Positions 1-5,742 of a stretch of 5,742 nucleotides of DNA are shown piece after piece. This stretch comes from JBFMFH01 sp964481395 (lineage in GTDB: Bacteria; Acidobacteriota; Vicinamibacteria; Vicinamibacterales; JAKQTR01): positions 1 to 5,742 of the forward strand of contig CAYZYG010000183.1 in the NCBI GenBank assembly GCA_964481395.1, given 5' to 3'. Numbering within the stretch: position 1 is the stretch's first letter; each line of letters opens with the position of its first letter. A program made the translations under genes and the position numbers. Below the pieces are notes generated by a model. That model was not told the DNA's origin, did not search any database, and was given only the letters and a program-made list of their open reading frames with translations.

Positions 1-1217
1 CCCTCGAGCCCCTCGAGCACGCGCGCCTTGTCGCGTTCGGTCTGCAGACGCCCCAGCAACCACGTCCCGGCATTCGAGAGCCCCTTGTAGTCGAGGTCCA
101 CCGGGTTCTGGGTGGCCAGGAGCGCGCCGACGCCAAAGGCGCGGCCCTGCTTGAGCAGCGTCAGCATGGGCGTCTTCGATGGGGGGTTGGCGACCGGCGG
201 GAAGTAGCCGAACACTTCGTCCATGTAGACGAGGGCCCGGAGGCTCGTCGTCCCCGGCTGCGCGCGCATCCAGCCCAGGATTTCGTTGAACAGCAGCGAC
301 ACGATGAACATCCGCTCACGGTCGCCGAGGTGCGCAATCGAGATGATCGACACGCGAGGCTGACCCGCCTCCGTGTAGAGCAGGCGATCCACCGCCAGCG
401 CGTCGCCCTCCATCCAAGCCTCGAATCCAGGCGCGGCCAGGAGGGCGTTGAAGGCCGTCGCGAGCTGGAAGCGATCTCCGGCGGGAAAGAACGACTCGAG
501 TTCGAGCACGCCGATGCGCTGCACCGGTGGCTGCTGGACCGCGTGAATCAGGCCCGGCAGGTCGAGGCTGCGGCCGCGGCCCCACGCATGGCGGAGGATG
601 GTGCTCACCAGGATGTGCTCGCGGCTGCGCATCGGCTCGACGTTCAGGCCCGCGAGCGTGAGCAGGCTCGTCGCGGTGGTGCTGACGCGCTCCCCCAGCA
701 GTTCGGGATCGTCGGCGACGGCCGGCGGAGGGGAGTCGAGCGACTTCAGAATCGACAGTGGCAGACCCGCCGAACTGCCCGGCGTATAGATGGCGAGGTC
801 GGCCGCGGCGCGGAGGCGGGCGATGCGCGCGCCGTCCTCGCCCCACTCCCCCAGCCCCTTCTTCCACCGCGCGGCCTGGTCTGCCGCATAGTCGTCGGGG
901 CTCAGGCCCTTGCGGCGCGCATCGTCCTCGTTGATCCATGGACGGAAATCCGCGGGCGCGAGGTCGGGAAACGTCAGGAGCAGGTTGCCCAGGTCACCTT
1001 TCGGATCGATGGCGATGACCGGAATGCCATCGATAGCCGCTTCTTCGAGGATAGACAGGCAGAGGCCCGTCTTGCCGCTGCCGGTCATGCCGACGCAGAC
1101 CCCGTGCGTGACCAGGTCACGCGAGTCGTACAGCACGAGGTCGCTTCCGCGGGTCCCCGACGCGAGGTCGAAGGTCTTTCCCAGATAGAACGCGCCCAGC
1201 TTTTCGAAGTCCATCAT
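1..1217 (-). CDS. HerA/VirD4-like P-loop ATPase, C-terminus beyond window edge
   Basis: The frame is open from the ATG at 1217 to base 1 with no stop, giving 405 residues of an incomplete protein. A Walker A motif GMTGSGKT is at residues 43-50, followed by a strand VIAIDPKGDLGNLL (67-80). A Walker B motif ALVYMDEV is at 328-335 (D333, E334). A sensor-like ATQNP is at 368-372, and a likely arginine finger lies in LLGRLQTERD (R390). This order is that of the HerA/FtsK/TraG superfamily (DUF87-type), ring ATPases that move DNA or protein substrates. A charged, probably helical insert occupies residues 95-140. GGGAG at 1223-1227 lies 5 bases from the first ATG; a second ATG follows immediately at 1214, so the start is uncertain by one codon. 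No signal peptide or membrane segment is seen, so the protein is probably cytoplasmic. No NurA nuclease or conjugation gene is adjacent on the visible side, so the substrate cannot be named. Confidence 0.9.
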   Translation of the reverse strand, partial: MMDFEKLGAFYLGKTFDLASGTRGSDLVLYDSRDLVTHGVCVGMTGSGKTGLCLSILEEAAIDGIPVIAIDPKGDLGNLLLTFPDLAPADFRPWINEDDARRKGLSPDDYAADQAARWKKGLGEWGEDGARIARLRAAADLAIYTPGSSAGLPLSILKSLDSPPPAVADDPELLGERVSTTATSLLTLAGLNVEPMRSREHILVSTILRHAWGRGRSLDLPGLIHAVQQPPVQRIGVLELESFFPAGDRFQLATAFNALLAAPGFEAWMEGDALAVDRLLYTEAGQPRVSIISIAHLGDRERMFIVSLLFNEILGWMRAQPGTTSLRALVYMDEVFGYFPPVANPPSKTPMLTLLKQGRAFGVGALLATQNPVDLDYKGLSNAGTWLLGRLQTERDKARVLEGLE

Positions 1218-1240
1218 CGGTGCTCCCGCGAGACTCGGCT

Positions 1241-1246
1241 AGTGTA
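1241..1246 (-). promoter_or_regulatory. Possible -10 element for the HerA-like ATPase gene
   Basis: On the minus strand TACACT matches four of six bases of the sigma-70 -10 consensus and lies 23 bases upstream of the ATPase ATG, which would give a short leader carrying the GGGAG ribosome site. No convincing -35 hexamer sits at 16-18 bases; the upstream spacer is almost pure G and C. The 120-base gap from the preceding gene makes an own promoter plausible, but the match alone is weak. Confidence 0.25.
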
Positions 1247-1252
1247 GCGCAG

Positions 1253-1270
1253 CCGGCGGCCGGCGGCCGG
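1253..1270. repeat. Short period-7 GC repeat (2.6 copies)
   Basis: CCGGCGG occurs twice in tandem (1253-1259, 1260-1266), followed by CCGG. It lies in the 120-base spacer between the phytase-like gene and the ATPase gene, just upstream of the ATPase start region. It shares the 7-base period of the other spacer repeats in this window but not their GGSGAYN sequence, so it may be unrelated. Confidence 0.5.
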
Positions 1271-1337
1271 GAACCACACCGCGGCCCAAGGCCCGTAGGA
1301 TCCCGGCAACCACTCGCGAGGCTCCGCTGCTGGACGG

Positions 1338-2558
1338 TCAAGATGGGGGCAGCGGGCGAGCCAAGCGAATCCGGATGAATTCCGTCGCGTCACGCACGCC
1401 GGCCAGTCGGCCACCCGTGCCCGGGTAGTTGTTGTCGTTGGCCACGATGAGCGTGTCGCCCGCCTCGGCCCACACCGCTTCCGTCGTGATGAAGGGGAAG
1501 CGGAACCGAGGCTCGCTCCCGCCGATCCGGCCCGGGTCAGCGATGTAGAGCAGGTCCGCGACCTCGCTCTTGGCGACCAGGCCGCCGGCCTCGCCAAGCT
1601 CGATCGCGAAGACGCGTTTGAAACGCGCGGCGGGACCGTGGGCATTGTCCCGCTCGATCACCAGGAAGCGGCTGGGGCCGTAGGCCACGAGTTCGGTCGC
1701 GGAGTACTCGGGCGACTCGAGACGATACCGCCACTCCCGTCCGGTGAAGCGCCCGGTTGTCGGTTCGAACTCCAGGATCCGCGCCTCGTCCGGCGGATCG
1801 GCCACCGTGGGCCCTTCGAGCATGGCGTACAGCCGGTCGCCGGTCGGGCTGATCGCGAGGCCTTCGAAGCCCCGCGAGCGGCGCACGTTGGCATCGTTGG
1901 GCCGGCCGGCGTCTGGTGCCGTCGTCCCCGGCGTATCCGGCGTCTTGAGGCCGTCGACGCGGAACGGGGGCGCCAGCAGCCGCCCCTCGGCATCGACGTG
2001 CAGGAGGAACGGGCCGAACTCGTCGCCGATCCACCACGTCCCGTCCGGCGCGCGTACGAACGCCTCGGGGTCGAAGTCCCCGCCCGTCAACCAGCGTTCG
2101 GGCGTGCCCTCCCGCGTGATGGGGAACGGCACCAGGCTGCGCGGGTCGGAGAGCGGAACGAACGTGCCCACGTTCACCGATCCTGTGCCCCCGGCTGCGG
2201 AACGCCAGTTCGGACGCAGCCGGTAGATGCGCAGCAGGTAGTCAGACGAATTCAGACGGATGCCGAAGCCGTTGTCGCTGAGGCAGAACCACCAGCCGCC
2301 GCCGGCCGGATCGGGCCACATCGCCGACACGCCCTGCACGGGCTGGGACGGAAACGCGTCGCCCCGCACACCGTTCAGCCGGAATCGGCCCGACGGCGGC
2401 CCTTCGGCGAACGTATCGGCGGGCAGGACCGCGACAGCCGTGAGGGACGACTGAGGGGGGATCTCCTGCGCGGTGGGCGCGGACATCCCTCCGGGCATAC
2501 CGCACGTCGCCGCCACCAGGACCGCGGCGGCGCCTCGGAACCACGACGATCCGGGCAT
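1338..2558 (-). CDS. Exported esterase-like activity of phytase family protein
   Basis: This 406-residue protein matches the phytase-like / 'esterase-like activity of phytase' family (PF13449 type), a beta-propeller fold. Visible family motifs are LSDNGFG (93-99), DFDPEAF (161-167), WIGDEFGPFLLHVD (176-189), GFEGLA (230-235), LVIERDN (299-305) and VANDNNYP (372-379), and they span nearly the whole chain. The acidic and asparagine residues in these loops are likely metal- or ligand-binding sites. Residues 1-30 form a signal peptide with R8, then a hydrophobic AAAVLVAA core, so the protein is probably periplasmic or secreted. C19 follows AAT, a poor lipobox, so I do not call it a lipoprotein; the cleavage site is unclear. 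GGGAGGG at 2562-2568 lies 3 bases before the ATG and supports this start. The gene begins 16 bases after the aldehyde dehydrogenase stop, so the two are probably co-transcribed. The true substrate is unknown; members are annotated by similarity only. Confidence 0.92.
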   Translation of the reverse strand: MPGSSWFRGAAAVLVAATCGMPGGMSAPTAQEIPPQSSLTAVAVLPADTFAEGPPSGRFRLNGVRGDAFPSQPVQGVSAMWPDPAGGGWWFCLSDNGFGIRLNSSDYLLRIYRLRPNWRSAAGGTGSVNVGTFVPLSDPRSLVPFPITREGTPERWLTGGDFDPEAFVRAPDGTWWIGDEFGPFLLHVDAEGRLLAPPFRVDGLKTPDTPGTTAPDAGRPNDANVRRSRGFEGLAISPTGDRLYAMLEGPTVADPPDEARILEFEPTTGRFTGREWRYRLESPEYSATELVAYGPSRFLVIERDNAHGPAARFKRVFAIELGEAGGLVAKSEVADLLYIADPGRIGGSEPRFRFPFITTEAVWAEAGDTLIVANDNNYPGTGGRLAGVRDATEFIRIRLARPLPPS

Positions 2559-2574
2559 GATCCCTCCCAGCGAC

Positions 2575-4029
2575 TCACAGATTGAAGCAGACCACCCGTG
2601 TCTCGGTCATGTCCTTCAGGGCGAAGCGAATCCCCTCGCGCCCGATGCCGCTCAGCTTCGTTCCGCCGAACGGCATGATGTCCAGCCGGTAATCGGTCGA
2701 GTCGTTGACGATGACGCCGCCGACGTGCAGGTGCCGGACGGCGTGGAACGCATCGCGCAGGCTCTCCGTAAAGATCGCGGCGTGGAGGCCGTAGTCGACG
2801 CGGTTGGCCCGGCCGACGGCGTCATCGAGGGAGGCGGCTTCGTAGAGAGACACCACCGGACCGTAGACTTCGTCGCAGTCGAGCCGGCAGCCGTCGGGCA
2901 CTCGCTCGAGCACGCTCGGCCACACGAGCGCGCCTTCCCGCCGCCCTCCCGTGAGCAACTGTGCGCCGCCTTCGACCGCTTCTCTGATCCACCGCTCGAC
3001 GCGTTCGGCCTGTGCGAGCGAGATCATCGCGCAGACGTCGGTGGTCTCATCCAGCGACGAGCCCGCGCGGAGACCCGACACGTGCGCCACGAACCGATCG
3101 CGGAACGGCGCGTACGCCTCACGGTGCACGATGACGCGCTGCACGCCGAGGCAGTTCTGCCCGGCCTGCGCGAACGCCCCGGCGGCGATCGCAGGCACGG
3201 CCCGGTCCAGATCCGCGTCCGGCATGACAATCACCGGCGAGTTGGACCCCAGCTCCATCGAGAGCTTCTTGATGCCCGCCGTCCTGGTGATGTGCTCGCC
3301 GGTCTCGACGCCACCGGTGAAGGTGATCATCCGCACGCGCCGATCGCGGACGATGGCGTCGCCCAATTCCTGCCCTCGCCCCGTCACCACATTGAGCCGT
3401 CCCGGCGGAAGCCCTGCGTCCACAAGGTCGCGCGCCAGGCGCAGCGCAGAGAGCGGCGTGGCCGTGCCGGGTTTGAGCACCACGACGTTGCCGCCAGCCA
3501 GGGCGGGGCCGACCTTATGGCACGCCATGGAGAGGGGATCGTTGAATGGCGTGATGGCGCCAATCACGCCCACGGGAAACCGGAAGTAGTAGCCCACGCG
3601 ATTCTCGGACCCCGGGCGGCTGTCGAACGGCAGCGTCTCGCCTGCCAGGCTTCGCCCCTCCTCAGCCGCAAGTCGCAGCAGCGTGACGCATCGCACCGGC
3701 TCGCGCCGTGCCTCGCGAATCGCCTTGCTGCCCTCGGCCGCGATGATGCGCGCGTACGAATCCTGATCGGCCTCGAGACGGGCCGCGGCCCGCATCAGCA
3801 CGTCGTATCGTGCGTGCGCCGGCCACGGCTCCCGCAGCGCCTGCTCGGCCGACCGAATCGCAGCATCCACGTCGGCAGCGGTCCCGTGCGGCACGGTATC
3901 GACGAGCCGGCCATCCATCGGATTGCGGACGTCGATGGACGCGGCCCCGGCCAGCCAACGTCCCCCAATCAGCATCCGTGCGCCGTGCCCGTCTCCGGCA
4001 CGACCCGTCGAGTCATCACCCTCAGCCAT
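2575..4029 (-). CDS. NAD(P)-dependent aldehyde dehydrogenase (lactaldehyde/y4uC-like clade)
   Basis: This is a full-length 484-residue aldehyde dehydrogenase, which oxidises an aldehyde to a carboxylate with NAD(P)+. The catalytic set is intact: N163 in ITPFND, K186 in VLKPGTATP, the cofactor loop FTGGVETG (237-244), general base E259 in MELGSNSP, nucleophile C293 in GQNCLGVQR, E387 in DEVYGPV, and the C-terminal MPFGGTKLSGIGREG (452-466). FTGG replaces the more usual FTGS. ELGSNSP together with QNCLGVQR resembles the lactaldehyde / phosphonoacetaldehyde / y4uC branch more than betaine-aldehyde enzymes; the exact substrate cannot be read from sequence. The start is supported by AGGA 8 bases and GAGG 3 bases upstream of the ATG. 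The first 18 residues are a polar extension, and M19 (before LIGGRWLAG) is an alternative start with a poorer ribosome site. No signal peptide is seen, so it is cytoplasmic. It is the first gene of a probable pair with the phytase-like gene. Confidence 0.95.
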   Translation of the reverse strand: MAEGDDSTGRAGDGHGARMLIGGRWLAGAASIDVRNPMDGRLVDTVPHGTAADVDAAIRSAEQALREPWPAHARYDVLMRAAARLEADQDSYARIIAAEGSKAIREARREPVRCVTLLRLAAEEGRSLAGETLPFDSRPGSENRVGYYFRFPVGVIGAITPFNDPLSMACHKVGPALAGGNVVVLKPGTATPLSALRLARDLVDAGLPPGRLNVVTGRGQELGDAIVRDRRVRMITFTGGVETGEHITRTAGIKKLSMELGSNSPVIVMPDADLDRAVPAIAAGAFAQAGQNCLGVQRVIVHREAYAPFRDRFVAHVSGLRAGSSLDETTDVCAMISLAQAERVERWIREAVEGGAQLLTGGRREGALVWPSVLERVPDGCRLDCDEVYGPVVSLYEAASLDDAVGRANRVDYGLHAAIFTESLRDAFHAVRHLHVGGVIVNDSTDYRLDIMPFGGTKLSGIGREGIRFALKDMTETRVVCFNL

Positions 4030-4087
4030 GCGCCTCGTCCTGTGTCGTCAGCGACCCCACGTCCGACTCGCCTGTCACGTCAGCGTC

Positions 4088-4115
4088 GGGGATTGGCGAT
4101 TGGGGAACGGGGATG
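4088..4115 (+). repeat. G-rich heptamer tandem array, four units
   Basis: Four consecutive 7-base units read GGGGATT, GGCGATT, GGGGAAC and GGGGATG. They fit a loose consensus GGSGAYN that is also found 3' of clpS and 3' of the hydrolase gene. The array lies 58 bases upstream of the aldehyde dehydrogenase start, with the G-rich strand antisense to that gene. It has three runs of four G plus a GG and could form a weak two-tier quadruplex, but this is not required by the sequence. Confidence 0.65.
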
Positions 4116-4148
4116 CGTTCCGGCTTTCCGTCTCGGCGCGGTCGGCCC

Positions 4149-4172
4149 GCCTTCGCCCTGACGGGCTACGGC
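4149..4172. repeat. Intergenic imperfect hairpin (REP-like or terminator-like)
   Basis: GCCTTCGCCC (4149-4158) can pair with GGGCTACGGC (4163-4172) over ten positions with two mismatches, around a TGAC tetraloop. The innermost four and the outer three pairs are all G-C. It sits in the middle of the 263-base spacer between the hydrolase and the aldehyde dehydrogenase. There is no T-run on either side, so it is not a canonical intrinsic terminator; a dispersed repeat of REP type or a weak attenuating stem are both possible. The rest of the spacer (4030-4292) contains the two heptamer arrays and no gene I can support. Confidence 0.4.
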
Positions 4173-4263
4173 ACGGCACGCTGACCGCGCCCTACCACAC
4201 GGAGTACGGCTGGGCGGGCTCGCCGAGCCGGCCGGACACCGAACCGACGCCCGCCGACAGAAC

Positions 4264-4284
4264 CGGTCCCCGGTCCCCGATCCT
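4264..4284 (-). repeat. G-rich heptamer tandem array at the 3' end of the hydrolase gene
   Basis: On the plus strand the units are CGGTCCC, CGGTCCC and the diverged CGATCCT; read on the minus strand they give GGGGACC twice, preceded by AAGGATC. This has the same 7-base period and GGSGAYN pattern as the clpS-flanking array. It begins 8 bases after the hydrolase stop codon, with the G-rich strand on the coding side, the same relation as at clpS. Confidence 0.6.
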
Positions 4285-4292
4285 TGCACGGA

Positions 4293-5219
4293 TCAAGCGT
4301 TCGCCTCTCCCCGCCCCCGCTTCCTCCAGTACCTCGCCAGCCCCAGCCAGCAATGCTCGTAGGAGATCGTCGCGGCGTACGTCTCCGCCGCCTCACCTCC
4401 GACTCGCTCCAGAACTCGGCGGCCCAGCGCCTCCACGAAACGCGCGCCGGGATCCCGCCCCGCCGGCCCCTCCAGGCTCTCCGCGCTCATCCGGCCCCAT
4501 GCGGCGATCTCCTCGGCGACCAGGTCGAGATGAGCGCTCACATCGGACTTGAGTCCGAAATGGGTGACGAGCACGCCCGCAGGCTTCCAGTCCCGGATCA
4601 GGTTGAGGCTCCTCTGCCACGCCTCGAGGTCGATGTCCGGCGGCGGCGTCGGCGGCAGCACGTACGGCAACGCCCCGATGCGGATACCGGCCGTATCGCC
4701 CGTGTAGGCGATCCCCGTGTTAGCGTCGAGGTAGCTCACGTGATGCGAGGCGTGTCCTGGCGTGTACGCCACAGGTATCCGCAGCGGCCCGAAGGCGAGT
4801 TCCTCGCCGCCGGTGAGCGCGCGGATGCGCTCGCCGGGCACCGGAGCAATCTCCCCCCAGAACCGCTCCATGTCCGCGCCGTACAGCCGTTCAGCGGACG
4901 ACACGAGCTTGGACGGATCGGCCATGTGCGGCGCGCCCCGTTCGTGCACGTAGACCGCCAGATGGGGGTACTTGCGCACCAGGCTGCCGGAGGCACCGGC
5001 ATGGTCGAGGTGGATGTGCGTCAGGAGCAGCCCGTGCAGGTCGCGGGACGCGATCCCGGCCGCCCGCAGGCCGGCTTCGAGCGCGTCGAGACACGTCGAA
5101 GGGCCCGGGTCCACCAGCAGCGCCCCGAGGGTCGTCTCGATGACGGCCGTCCCGATGACCCCAGGTCGCCCGAGAAAATGGAGATCGATCAAGCGTGTCG
5201 TGTCGTGCAGTCTGTCCAT
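4293..5219 (-). CDS. Metallo-beta-lactamase-fold metallo-hydrolase (glyoxalase II-like)
   Basis: This 308-residue protein carries the full metal-binding set of the metallo-beta-lactamase hydrolase fold (PF00753). The motifs are THIHLDHAG with H68, H70, D72 and H73, then H156 in TPGHASHH, bridging D175 in YTGDTAG, and H220 in VTHFG. D37 in LLVDPGPS is the conserved early aspartate. This points to a binuclear, usually zinc, hydrolase acting on a thioester, lactone or phosphoester; the substrate cannot be decided. The last ~85 residues form a helical tail beyond the core fold. No signal peptide is seen. I chose the ATG at 5219 because GAGG lies 4 bases upstream. An in-frame ATG at 5246 adds nine residues but has no good ribosome site. 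The frame stays open further upstream to 5645, but that part runs antisense through clpS and is not coding. It diverges from clpS across a 147-base spacer. Confidence 0.93.
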   Translation of the reverse strand: MDRLHDTTRLIDLHFLGRPGVIGTAVIETTLGALLVDPGPSTCLDALEAGLRAAGIASRDLHGLLLTHIHLDHAGASGSLVRKYPHLAVYVHERGAPHMADPSKLVSSAERLYGADMERFWGEIAPVPGERIRALTGGEELAFGPLRIPVAYTPGHASHHVSYLDANTGIAYTGDTAGIRIGALPYVLPPTPPPDIDLEAWQRSLNLIRDWKPAGVLVTHFGLKSDVSAHLDLVAEEIAAWGRMSAESLEGPAGRDPGARFVEALGRRVLERVGGEAAETYAATISYEHCWLGLARYWRKRGRGEANA

Positions 5220-5272
5220 CGCGCCTCGCTCTGTCGGACACGGCATTGTACCGCCCGGCACCTGGCCTTCGC

Positions 5273-5278
5273 TATACT
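5273..5278 (+). promoter_or_regulatory. Possible -10 element for clpS
   Basis: TATACT matches five of six -10 consensus bases and stands out in an otherwise GC-rich divergent spacer. A TTGTAC hexamer at 5246-5251 resembles a -35 but is 21 bases away, longer than the usual 16-18, so the pairing is doubtful. A start near 5285 would give a clpS leader of about 80 bases. The same bases read TATAGC on the other strand (at 5276-5271), so a role for the hydrolase gene is also conceivable. Confidence 0.35.
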
Positions 5279-5299
5279 GTGAAGAGCGCACACGTCGCG

Positions 5300-5338
5300 G
5301 CCGCGCTTCGCGGCAGGCCCTTGCCGGCGCCCGCCTGC
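5300..5338 (+). promoter_or_regulatory. Two potential stem-loops in the clpS leader
   Basis: The first is a perfect six-pair GC stem, GCCGCG with CGCGGC (5300-5314), closed by a CTT loop. The second pairs GCAGGC (5313-5318) with GCCTGC (5333-5338) around a 14-base loop; it shares two bases with the first, so the two compete at their edge. They lie between the possible promoter and the clpS start and could affect leader structure, but GC-rich sequence forms such stems easily by chance. Confidence 0.3.
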
Positions 5339-5366
5339 ACGACCGGGCGTGACCGCTCCCGACGCC

Positions 5367-5690
5367 ATGGCTGATGAACGCCCGAAGACCGACCGTTCGG
5401 TGGCGGAGAAGGCCCGCGAGCAGCTCGCGGAGCCGGATCTGTTCCACGTCATCCTGCTGAACGACGATTACACGACGATGGAATTCGTGGTGCAGGTGCT
5501 CGAATCGGTGTTCGACAAGGGGCCAGCCGAGGCGTTCCGGATCATGATGCAGGTCCATACCCAGGGCCAGGGCATCTGCGGCGTCTATCCGTGGGACGTG
5601 GCCGAGACGAAGGTCCACACGGTTCACGAACTCGCCCGCGATCACGGTTTCCCGCTGCGCGCGACCATCGAGAGGGCGGGGATATACTAG
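5367..5690 (+). CDS. clpS: ATP-dependent Clp protease adaptor ClpS
   Basis: ClpS binds proteins with destabilising N-terminal residues (Leu, Phe, Tyr, Trp) and delivers them to ClpAP or ClpCP for degradation in the cytoplasm. The 107-residue product is the usual length (E. coli about 106) and is conserved throughout the core. LLNDDYTTMEFV contains the N32-D33-D34 residues that hold the substrate alpha-amino group and M38. MMQVHTQGQGICGVY supplies M60, V63 and H64 of the pocket, followed by VAETKVHTVHELA and L97 in FPLRATIE. The N-terminal ~25 residues are polar, as expected for the flexible arm that enters the Clp ring. The start is uncertain: the ATG at 5367 gives the typical length, while a GTG at 5349 would add six residues. 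Neither has a clear Shine-Dalgarno sequence. clpA or clpC often follows clpS, but only 52 bases remain after the stop and none of it is coding that I can see. Confidence 0.97.
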   Translation: MADERPKTDRSVAEKAREQLAEPDLFHVILLNDDYTTMEFVVQVLESVFDKGPAEAFRIMMQVHTQGQGICGVYPWDVAETKVHTVHELARDHGFPLRATIERAGIY

Positions 5691-5729
5691 GCGACAGGCG
5701 ATAGGCGACAGGCGATAGGCGACAGGGGA
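5688..5729 (+). repeat. Heptamer tandem array overlapping the clpS stop codon
   Basis: Six 7-base units alternate TAGGCGA and CAGGCGA, the last being CAGGGGA, so the array can also be seen as three copies of a 14-base unit. The first three bases are the TAG stop codon of clpS. The remaining 13 bases of the window are a G-rich tail (AGAGCGGGGATCA) that might continue the array in degenerate form. Confidence 0.85.
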
Positions 5730-5742
5730 AGAGCGGGGATCA

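Noticed and set aside
330..1247. A plus-strand open frame of 305 codons opposite the ATPase gene
   Set aside because: The minus strand encodes a clear P-loop ATPase over the same bases. The plus-strand product is low-complexity, Arg- and Ala-rich, and has no family signature.
1638..2585. A plus-strand open frame of 315 codons opposite the phytase-like gene
   Set aside because: It is antisense to a well-supported gene and its product is Arg/Pro/Gly-rich without motifs.
2473..4161. A plus-strand open frame of 562 codons opposite the aldehyde dehydrogenase
   Set aside because: It lies antisense to an intact, full-length enzyme with all catalytic motifs. Its translation is rich in Arg, His, Pro and Ala with no recognisable domain, as expected of antisense frames in GC-rich DNA.
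4217..4229. Five-pair perfect hairpin GGCTC/GAGCC as a terminator of the hydrolase gene
   Set aside because: The stem is short, has no T-run on either strand, and is the kind of match expected by chance in GC-rich sequence.
4284..5282. A plus-strand open frame of 332 codons opposite the hydrolase
   Set aside because: It shadows a metallo-hydrolase with a complete metal-ligand set and has no recognisable domain itself.
5220..5645. N-terminal extension of the hydrolase to a start at 5645 (450 residues), overlapping clpS antisense
   Set aside because: The fold begins just after the ATG at 5219, which has a ribosome site. The extra part is antisense to conserved clpS and shows no domain.
1..5742. 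A defence system, CRISPR array, prophage or insertion sequence
   Set aside because: No spaced direct repeats, transposase, integrase, nuclease or toxin-antitoxin gene is visible. The ATPase alone is not enough to call a defence system.

Overview
The window is GC-rich chromosomal DNA from a bacterium. It holds five protein genes, all of recognisable families. The strong G/C third-position bias, ClpS, and short G-rich heptamer tandem repeats in the spacers would fit a high-GC soil or sediment lineage. Acidobacteriota (for example Vicinamibacteria) is my best guess, but this is an inference from style and protein wording, not proof. I see no rRNA, tRNA, CRISPR, IS element, phage gene or plasmid function.

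Layout. Four genes are on the minus strand, so read them from right to left. A 308-residue metallo-beta-lactamase-fold hydrolase (4293-5219) is followed, after a 263-base spacer, by an aldehyde dehydrogenase (2575-4029). Only 16 bases later comes an exported esterase-like phytase-family protein (1338-2558). After another 120-base spacer there is a HerA/VirD4-like P-loop ATPase that runs off the left edge (1-1217, C-terminus missing). On the plus strand, diverging from the hydrolase, is clpS (5367-5690), the N-degron adaptor of ClpAP/ClpCP. The window ends 52 bases after its stop.

How the genes relate. Only the aldehyde dehydrogenase and phytase-like genes look like a tight transcriptional unit. 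The hydrolase and the ATPase have the same orientation but wide spacers, so co-transcription is open. The set does not form an obvious pathway. The two enzymes and the hydrolase could serve general carbon or aldehyde metabolism, while the ATPase and ClpS are housekeeping-type functions.

Non-coding structure. The most distinctive signal is a family of 7-base tandem repeats (roughly GGSGAYN). It occurs directly at the clpS stop codon, just 3' of the hydrolase stop, and again within the same hydrolase/dehydrogenase spacer. A hairpin lies between the latter two, and the clpS leader can form two further hairpins. I found no convincing new multi-gene system here.
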